Shown here one piece after another: positions 57,928 to 64,000 of a DNA stretch of 64,000 nt. Positions within the stretch are counted from its first letter, which is position 1; each line of letters begins with the position of its first letter. This DNA comes from Phaeacidiphilus oryzae TH49 (lineage in GTDB: Bacteria; Actinomycetota; Actinomycetes; Streptomycetales; Streptomycetaceae). The stretch spans positions 124,001-188,000 of the forward strand of contig NZ_JQMQ01000005.1 in the NCBI RefSeq assembly GCF_000744815.1. The letters run 5' to 3'. The notes below the pieces were generated by a model, which did no database searches, was not told the origin of the DNA, and saw nothing but the letters and a program-made list of their open reading frames with translations. A program made the translations under genes and the position numbers.

Positions 57928-59532
57928 CTACCGGCCGTGCGGCAGCCCTATTCGCCGGCCCTGGCGCCGCCTCAGCACCCCGGCGAGCCCCAGCAGCGTG
58001 GCCAGCGCGAGGACGGCCTCGCCGCCGTGCGGAACCCAGTCGCCCCAGCGGTCGTAGAGGGTGCCGCCGGTGGCCAGCGGCACCCGGTAGACGGTGGACC
58101 CGCTCGTCGAGGTGGACAGCCACTGGCCGACCGGCCGGCCCAGCGGGTCGTAGGCCGCGCTGACCCCGGTGAGGGTGCCCTGCACCACCGAGCGCCCGGT
58201 CTCCGCGGCCCGCAGCGCCGCCAGCGAGGCGTGCTGCTCGGGAGCCCAGGTGTGCTGGAAGGTCGCCGTCGAGGACTGCACCACCAGCACCTGGGCACCG
58301 CGGCCGGCCAGCGTCCGGCTCATGTCGGGGAAGGCCGACTCGAAGCAGATCAGCGGACCGACCACCAGTCTCGGGGTCCGGATCAGCACCGGCCCTGCGC
58401 CCCGCATCCGGTCCTCCCCGGCCGCCTTGGACATCCCGGCCACCCAGCCGAGCAGCGGCCGCAGCGGCACGTACTCGCCGAACGGCACCAGCCGGATCTT
58501 GTCGTACCGCTGGCCGGTCAGGCCGGACGGGGAGAGCAGCACCGAGCTCTTGTAGATCCCCGGCCGCGGGCCGCCCCGCCGCGCGTCCACGTTGACCAGC
58601 AGGTCCGCGCCGACCGCGGCCGAGTCCCGGGAGAGCCGGGCGAGCTCGGCGGGGTGCCGGGCCAGATCGGAGTCGATGCTGCTCTCGCCCCAGACCACCA
58701 GGTCCGGGCGGTAGACGGTGAGCATCCGGGTGAGCACCTCGGCCCGGGCGGTGCGCTCGCGCGCGGAGTCCCCCAGCCCCGGCTGGACCACGCCGACGGC
58801 GGCCGTGCCGCGCAGCCGCGGCTGCGGGGCCCAGGCCGCCGCGTTCCCGGCCGTCAGGACCACCGCGACCAGCGCCAGCCAGCCGACCGGCCCCCGTCCG
58901 CGCCGGATCACCAGCAGCGCGACCGCGGTGTTCACCGCCAGCAGCAGCCAGCTCACCAGCCAGACCCCGCCGATCGAGGCGAGCGCCAGGGCGGGCCGGA
59001 ACCGCCACTGGCTGGCCCCCATCAGCCCCCACGGTCCGCCCAGGTACTGCCAGGAGCGCACGGTCTCGATCAGCAGCCAGCCGGAGGGCAGCAGCACCAG
59101 CGCCGCCGCCGAGCGCCCCGCCTCGGGCCGCCCGGCCAGCAGCCGCCAGACCAGCCAGCCCCAGGGCGCCCAGAGGAGCCCGAGGAGGGCGGCCAGGCCC
59201 AGGATGAAGACGCCCAGGCTGGGCGCCAGCCAGCTCATCACGCCGAGGAGGAAGCCGGTCCCGGCGTACCAGCCGCGCCGGGCGGCCTGCCGGGCGGTCC
59301 CGGCCGAGCGCAGTACGAGGATCGCGGGCACCAGCGCGACGCCGGCCAGCCACCACTGACCGGGGTCCGGGAAGCAGAGCAGCGGCAGCGCGCCGGCGGC
59401 GACGGTGGCCGCGGGTGCGGCAGCGCGCCGGCCCAGCCGCCCGATCCCGTCCGCCAGTCCGCGCCGGGCCCCGCGCGGTTCTTCGCCGACGACGAGCTCC
59501 GTCACCTGCCGCACCCCCTCAGCCGAGTCCAT
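57928..59532 (-). CDS. lnt: Apolipoprotein N-acyltransferase
   Basis: 534-aa inner-membrane enzyme that N-acylates the Cys of lipoproteins. Eight or so N-terminal hydrophobic segments (about 40-240) are followed by the nitrilase domain with the Glu in VVWGESSID, the Lys in YDKIRLVPFGEYVP and the Cys in GPLICFESAFPD. A short C-terminal TM helix (LALATLLGLAGVL) and a basic tail close it. ATG 59532 has a poor ribosome site. Divergent from the decarboxylase gene. Confidence 0.93.
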   Translation of the reverse strand: MDSAEGVRQVTELVVGEEPRGARRGLADGIGRLGRRAAAPAATVAAGALPLLCFPDPGQWWLAGVALVPAILVLRSAGTARQAARRGWYAGTGFLLGVMSWLAPSLGVFILGLAALLGLLWAPWGWLVWRLLAGRPEAGRSAAALVLLPSGWLLIETVRSWQYLGGPWGLMGASQWRFRPALALASIGGVWLVSWLLLAVNTAVALLVIRRGRGPVGWLALVAVVLTAGNAAAWAPQPRLRGTAAVGVVQPGLGDSARERTARAEVLTRMLTVYRPDLVVWGESSIDSDLARHPAELARLSRDSAAVGADLLVNVDARRGGPRPGIYKSSVLLSPSGLTGQRYDKIRLVPFGEYVPLRPLLGWVAGMSKAAGEDRMRGAGPVLIRTPRLVVGPLICFESAFPDMSRTLAGRGAQVLVVQSSTATFQHTWAPEQHASLAALRAAETGRSVVQGTLTGVSAAYDPLGRPVGQWLSTSTSGSTVYRVPLATGGTLYDRWGDWVPHGGEAVLALATLLGLAGVLRRRQGRRIGLPHGR

Positions 59533-59641
59533 GCATGCCCCGATGAACCGATTCTGACCCGCTGTCAGCGGTCCCGCAGTCGCGGTGCCCGGGGCGCGGG
59601 GCCGCTGCGGGCCTCCCGAACGGCCCGCCGGATGCGCCCGT

Positions 59642-59647
59642 TACCCT
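59642..59647 (+). promoter_or_regulatory. -10 box TACCCT, leaderless start
   Basis: TACCCT ends 6 nt before ATG 59654, with no Shine-Dalgarno sequence. Confidence 0.55.
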
Positions 59648-59653
59648 GTCGGC

Positions 59654-61102
59654 ATGCTCGAATCCGCAGTTCAGGACAGCTTTCGCGAAGCCGCGGCGCA
59701 GGCCGCGGAACTCGTCGCCGACTATCTCGCCGACCTGCCGGACCGCCCGGTCTGGCAGCCGATGCCGGAGGAGGCCCGCGCCGCCCTGGCCGACCAGCCG
59801 CTGCCGGCCGCCGGCCTGGCGCTGCCCGAACTGCTGGCGGCCGCGGAACGCACGGTGCTGCCGTACCCGATGGGCAACGGCCATCCCCGCTTCTTCGGCT
59901 GGGTGAACGCGGCCCCCGCCCCGGCGGGCATCCTCGGCTCCTTCCTGGCCTCCGCGATGAACCCCAGCTCGGCCGGCGGCGACCACGCCGACATCCACCT
60001 GGAGCGCACGGTGGTGCGCTGGATAGCCGAGCTGGTCGGCTTCCCCCACCCGCCCGGGGCCGGGCTGCTGACCTCGGGCGCCTCGATGGCGACCATCGTG
60101 GCCCTGGGCGCCGCCCGGCGGCGGGCCGCCGAGCGGGCGGGGCACGACGTCCGCGCGGACGGCCTCTCCGGCCTCCCCCCGCTGGTCGGCTACGCCACCG
60201 GGGAGACCCACTCCTGCGTCACCAAGGCCGTGGAGCTCCTCGGCATCGGCAGCCGCAACCTCCGCACCCTGCCGACCGGCCCGGACGGCCGCTTCGACCC
60301 GGCCGCGCTGCGCGCCGCGGTGGCCGAGGACCGCGCGGCCGGCCGGCTGCCCTGCTTCGCCGCGGCCTCGGCCGGCACGGTCAACGCCGGCACCGTCGAC
60401 CCGCTGGCCGAGATCGCCGACGTCTGCGCCGAGCTCGGCCTGTGGCTGCACGTGGACGGCGCGTACGGAGCCTTCGGCGCCCTCGACCCGGAGCTGGGCG
60501 AGCGCTACCGCGGCCTGGAGCGGGCCGACTCGCTGGCGCTCGACCCGCACAAGTGGCTGAGCGTCCCGGTGGACTGCGGCTGCCTGCTGGTCCGCGACCC
60601 GGAGCAGCTGCGCGGCACCTTCTCCCTGGTCCCTCCGTATCTGCGGGACGACAGCGACCCGTTGGGCTGGTTCTCCGAGTACGGGATCGAGCAGACCCGC
60701 CCGTTCCGCTCGCTCAAGGTCTGGGCCACCCTGGCGCACGCCGGCCGGGACGGGCTGCGGGAGCGGATCACGACCTGCACCCGGCTGGCCCGCCGACTGG
60801 GCGAGCTCGTCGCCGAGGCCCCTGATCTGGAGCTCCTCGCCCCGGTCGAGACCTCGATCGCCGCCTACCGCTTCGCCCCTGCGGACCCGGCCGTCCCGGC
60901 CGACCTGCTGGACAAGGTCAACCACGCGCTGCCGCTGCGGGTGCAGCAGCGCGGCCGCGCCTTCGTCACCGGCACCGTGCTGCGCGGCCGGGAGGCGTCC
61001 CGGGCCTGCCTGCTGAACGCCGCCACCACGGAGGAGGACCTTCGGGTGCTGGTCGAGGAGACCCTCGCGGCCGGCCGGGAGCTGCTCGCCGAGCTCGCCT
61101 GA
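59654..61102 (+). CDS. PLP-dependent decarboxylase (group II, aromatic/L-amino-acid type)
   Basis: 482-aa cytosolic enzyme. Family motifs: PYPMGNGHPRFFGWVN, ASAMNPSSAGGDHADIHLE, TSGASMATIVALGAARRR, WLHVDGAYGAFGALDPE and the PLP Lys in DSLALDPHKWLSVPVDCG. The length and the order match group II decarboxylases, which turn an amino acid (Trp, Tyr/DOPA or similar) into the amine. The exact substrate cannot be told from sequence. The mRNA is probably leaderless. Convergent with the S9 peptidase gene. Confidence 0.92.
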   Translation: MLESAVQDSFREAAAQAAELVADYLADLPDRPVWQPMPEEARAALADQPLPAAGLALPELLAAAERTVLPYPMGNGHPRFFGWVNAAPAPAGILGSFLASAMNPSSAGGDHADIHLERTVVRWIAELVGFPHPPGAGLLTSGASMATIVALGAARRRAAERAGHDVRADGLSGLPPLVGYATGETHSCVTKAVELLGIGSRNLRTLPTGPDGRFDPAALRAAVAEDRAAGRLPCFAAASAGTVNAGTVDPLAEIADVCAELGLWLHVDGAYGAFGALDPELGERYRGLERADSLALDPHKWLSVPVDCGCLLVRDPEQLRGTFSLVPPYLRDDSDPLGWFSEYGIEQTRPFRSLKVWATLAHAGRDGLRERITTCTRLARRLGELVAEAPDLELLAPVETSIAAYRFAPADPAVPADLLDKVNHALPLRVQQRGRAFVTGTVLRGREASRACLLNAATTEEDLRVLVEETLAAGRELLAELA

Positions 61103-61126
61103 GCGGCCCGGCGAGCGCCCTCCGCG

Positions 61127-63185
61127 CTACGACCGCCAGTCGATCTCGCCCGGCTCCGCCGCCTCTCCGGGGTCGGCCGGCTGGAAGCCGAACACCCTTG
61201 AGTAGAGGGCGAGTTCGGTACGCAGACAGGCGACGGTGGTCTCCGCCCGGCGGAAGCCGTGGCCCTCGCCCTCGAAGGCCAGGTAGGCGTGCGGGACGCC
61301 GCGCCCGGCCATGCGGGCGAGGAAGCGCTCGCACTGCACGGGCGGGCAGATCACGTCGTCGAGGCCCTGGAGGAGGACGAACGGGGCCTCGACCCGGTCG
61401 GCGTGGTTGACCGGGGAGCGGTCCCGGTAGCGCTGCTCGCTCTCCGGCAGCGGGCCGACCAGGCTCTCCAGATAGCGCGACTCGAAGTCGTGGGTCTCGT
61501 TCGCCGACCAGCCGCCCAGATCGAAGATCGGGAAGTAGATGGCGGCGCAGGCGTAGGTGTCCGGGCTGAAGACGATCGACGCGCCGCTGGTCCAGCCGCC
61601 CGCGCTGCCGCCGCGGATGCCGAGCCGGCGCCGGTCCGCGGCGCCCTCGGCGGCCAGGCCCAGCGCGGCGGCCGCGCAGTCCTCGACGTCCACCACGCCC
61701 CAGTTCTCCCGCAGCCGGTTGCGGTACTCCCGCCCGTAGCCGGTGGAGCCGCCGTAGTCGACCTCGACCACGCCCAGCCCGCGGCTGGTGAACCAGGCGG
61801 TCTCCAGGTCGGGCACCAGCCGCCGCCGGCTGGTGGGCCCGCCGTGCACCACCACGACATAGGGCGGCAGCTCGCCCTCCGGGGCGGTGAACGCGGGGTT
61901 GCGCGGGGGATAGACGACCGCGTGGACCTCCCGTCCGCCGGGGCCGGAGAAGGTCCTGGCCTGCGGCTGCGGCAGATAGCCGGGCTCCACCGCGTCCCGG
62001 TGCGGACGTCCGACCACCCGGGCGCTCGGCGCCCCCGAGGCCGGCACGGTCACCTCGACCACCTCGAAGTCGGTGGTCGGCGAGGCGGCCACGCCGACCA
62101 GCCGCACGCCGCCGTCCGCGACCTGCGCCGACTCCAGGTGCTCGGCCCACTCGGTCCACCGGCCGGGCACCTCCTCCAGCGTCCCCGGGCGGGGTCGAGG
62201 AGGCCGAGCCGGGCCTCGCCGCGCCCGTGGAGCACGGCGATCCTGCCGCCGGCGGCCTCGCCGAGGGGGCGAACCAGCGGAGGCCGAGGTTCCACAGCGG
62301 GCCGCCGAACTCCTCCGCCCGGAACGCCTCGGGGACCAGCGGACGCGGCTCCACGCTGCCCTCGGCGCCCGGTTCGAGAGCGGCGGCGGGCAGCAGCTCC
62401 AGGTTCCACCAACCACTGCGGTCGGTGGAGAGGAGCAGTCCTGAGCCGTCCGGCGCCCACTCCACCTGGCAGACCGACTCCTCGGGCCCGCCGGCCACCG
62501 TCCGCGGCTCGCCGAGGCCGCCGTCCGGCAGCACCTCGGCGACCCGCACCTCGGTACCGTCCCAGGGCATCGCCGGGTGCTCCCAGGCGATCCAGGCGGC
62601 CCGCCGGCCGTCCGGGGAGGGCTTGGGCTCGGTGACGAACCAGCGGTCGGCCCGCAGCACCCGCACCCGCGAGGGGTCCTCGGCCGCGGAGCCGTCCAGG
62701 GGGATCGAGACCAGGTCGCGGCGCAGCTCGTCGGGGGCGGTGCCGTGGAACGCCTCCCGGATGCACCAGACCCGCTCCCCGACCAGGACCGGGGCGGCGT
62801 AGCGGAGGCCGGCCGGCAGCCCGGGCACGGGGGTGAGCGGCTCGGGGCGGGCGTCCGGGGCGTCCGGGCGGTGGCGGTAGAGCCGCTGGTCGGCGAAGTC
62901 CGTGAAGACCACAAGCGGTCCATCGTCCAGCATCCGCGCCGTCCAGGCCCGGCCGCCGTACTCGTGCACCCGGTTGCGGACGTTCCACGGCGCGGGCAGC
63001 ACGTCGGCGGACTCGCCGTCGCGGAGGCGGACCAGTGCCGTGCGGCCGGCCTCCGCCGGGCGGGGCTCGGTCCACCACACCTCGTCGCCGACGGGGGCGG
63101 CCCAGCCGGGCCTGCCGCCGTGCTCCGCCGCGTCCTCGGCGCGAATCGGGGACTTCCAGCTGCCGTAGGGGGCGGTTGCGGGCAT
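61127..63185 (-). pseudogene. S9 prolyl oligopeptidase-type peptidase, broken by two frameshifts
   Basis: N-terminal beta-propeller half (from ATG 63185, GGGAGG upstream: SPIRAEDAAEHGGRPGWAAP, WNVRNRVHEYGGRAW, KPSPDGRRAAWIAWEHPAMP) and C-terminal hydrolase (VVVVHGGPTSRRR, Ser in GIRGGSAGGWTSGA, Asp in LQGLDDVICPP, His in FEGEGHGFRR). They lie in different frames. A 30-residue piece (LGEAAGGRIAVLHGRGEARL) is in the third frame. Restoring one base at the G-run 62265-62269 and one at the C-run 62181-62184 yields one continuous protein of about 685 aa. Two losses at short runs 80 bp apart suggest assembly error more than decay. Confidence 0.85.
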
Positions 63186-63253
63186 GCGGCCTCCCGGTCC
63201 GTGATCTGACGTTTCGCCAGACGCTACCGCCCCGCTCCCGCGAAGTCATTTCA

Positions 63254-63279
63254 TTTACTTGTAAAACACCTGCTAAACT
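63254..63279 (+). promoter_or_regulatory. Palindrome and leaderless -10 box upstream of second FUSC gene
   Basis: TTTAC-TT-GTAAA (63254-63265) is a perfect inverted repeat in unusually AT-rich DNA. TAAACT at 63274-63279 ends 7 nt before ATG 63287. The palindrome would cover the -35 region, a repressor arrangement. Confidence 0.5.
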
Positions 63280-63286
63280 TATCCCC

Positions 63287-64000
63287 ATGTCGACCACCGC
63301 GGCCCAGCTGCCCCGCCCCCGCCGCACCCGGATACGCCCGCTGCCGCTGCGCGGGCTCTTCCGGCTCCGGCCGACCTCCGACACCTGGTACAAGCAGGGA
63401 CTGAGCGCCGCCCTGACGCTGGCGATGATCACCGTGCCGCTGCTCGCGCTCGACCGGCTGAACCTCGCCGTCTACGCCACCGCCGGCGGCCTCGCCGCCA
63501 TGTACGGCCACGGCCTGCCCTACCCGGCGCGGGCCAGGAGCGTCCTCGGGGTGGGCCTCGGGATGTTCCTCGCCGCCGCGGCCGCGACCACCACCGCCGC
63601 GCTGACCGGGAACGGCTGGATCCGGGTCGCCGTGGTGGCGGTGATCGCCGCCTGCCAGAAGGCCGGCTGCGACGCCTCCCGGATCGGCCCGCCCGGGCCC
63701 GTCGTGATGACCTTCCTCTCCTGTGGACTGGCCTTCCTGCCGGGGCGCCTCTCCGACCTGCCGCAACATTTGGCGCTCACCGCCATGGGCGCGGCGCTGG
63801 CCTGGCTGGTCTGCATGGCGCCGGCGCTGGTGCGGCCGCACGGGCCGGAGCGGATCGCGGTGGCCCGGGCGCTGGAGGCCGCCGCCCCGCTGGCCTCCGA
63901 GGCCCCCTCGACCGCCCAGCGGCACGCCGCCGGCGGGCTGCTGCTGGCCGCCTGGCAGACGCTCGGCCGGATGTCCGCCCGCGGACCGCGGCCGGCCGCC
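63287..64000 (+). CDS. FUSC family protein, C-terminus cut by window edge
   Basis: 238 codons visible. A basic N-terminus (AQLPRPRRTRIRPLPLR), then hydrophobic segments: GLSAALTLAMITVPLLAL, LAVYATAGGLAAMYGHGLPYPARARSVLGVGLGMFLAAAA, WIRVAVVAVIAACQKAGCDA and LALTAMGAALAWLVCMAP. This matches the first membrane block of FUSC/aromatic-acid exporter proteins. Divergent from the S9 peptidase. Only loosely similar to the FUSC protein at 4067, so not a recent duplicate. Confidence 0.85.
   Translation, partial: MSTTAAQLPRPRRTRIRPLPLRGLFRLRPTSDTWYKQGLSAALTLAMITVPLLALDRLNLAVYATAGGLAAMYGHGLPYPARARSVLGVGLGMFLAAAAATTTAALTGNGWIRVAVVAVIAACQKAGCDASRIGPPGPVVMTFLSCGLAFLPGRLSDLPQHLALTAMGAALAWLVCMAPALVRPHGPERIAVARALEAAAPLASEAPSTAQRHAAGGLLLAAWQTLGRMSARGPRPAA

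Noticed and set aside
63251-63925. Antisense frame under the second FUSC gene
   Set aside because: Gly/Arg-rich shadow; hydrophobic segments on the plus strand are clear.

Overview
The window is GC-rich actinobacterial chromosome of Streptomyces type. Almost every gene uses G or C in the third codon position, starts are often GTG or TTG, Shine-Dalgarno sites are GGAGG-like, and many -10 boxes read TANNNT. The content is also typical: paired clpP genes, MurT/GatD, a urease operon without ureE, F420/PPOX enzymes and many TetR regulators. I cannot name the species. No rRNA, tRNA, CRISPR array, prophage, transposase or biosynthetic cluster was seen.

Layout. 1-3.0 kb: two coupled clpP genes (the first is cut by the window edge and lacks the catalytic His) and a divergent MFS exporter. 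3.1-6.5 kb: a winged-helix regulator, a probable 40-residue ORF and a large FUSC membrane protein, followed by a 160-bp inverted-repeat element. 6.6-8.7 kb: an acyl-CoA dehydrogenase divergent from a TetR regulator, with a perfect 15-bp palindrome between them. 8.9-13.4 kb: murT-gatD (lipid II amidation), phosphofructokinase and a D-2-hydroxyacid dehydrogenase. 13.5-16.2 kb: a CtaG-type protein with a Met-rich start, a DUF1707 protein and a TetR regulator. 16.4-21.6 kb: an ABC exporter operon ending in a secreted beta-propeller/phosphoesterase. 21.6-27.3 kb: urease operon ureA-B-C-F-G-D with a translationally coupled methyltransferase, all on the minus strand. 27.4-31.5 kb: an orphan Phd/YefM antitoxin, a ClpP-like protein that has lost all three catalytic residues plus a 103-aa partner, a lipoprotein and a cyclopropane-fatty-acid synthase. 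31.8-36.6 kb: an ArnT/PMT-type glycosyltransferase and small hypothetical genes. 36.1-47.5 kb: regulator/oxidoreductase pairs (TetR/NAD-binding, MocR/EamA, ROK, TetR/NmrA, GntR, SDR, SRPBCC) and a frameshifted type ISP specificity-domain gene. 47.6-55.6 kb: a PPOX flavoenzyme, an SDR, a small membrane protein, a three-subunit molybdenum hydroxylase, an HtrA-like protease and a GNAT protein. 55.7-64 kb: glmS with a leaderless upstream gene, apolipoprotein N-acyltransferase, a PLP decarboxylase, an S9 peptidase broken by two homopolymer frameshifts, and the start of a second FUSC protein.

How it fits together. Most genes are single or two-gene units placed back-to-back with their own regulator, and clear palindromic operator candidates lie between them. 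Two true multigene systems stand out: the urease operon and the TetR-ABC-phosphoesterase operon. At least nine genes have a TANNNT -10 box ending 6-8 nt before the start codon, which predicts leaderless mRNAs. Three or four coding breaks sit at or near C/G runs, so assembly error must be considered before calling them pseudogenes. The most unusual item is the catalytically dead ClpP homologue at 27879-28529.
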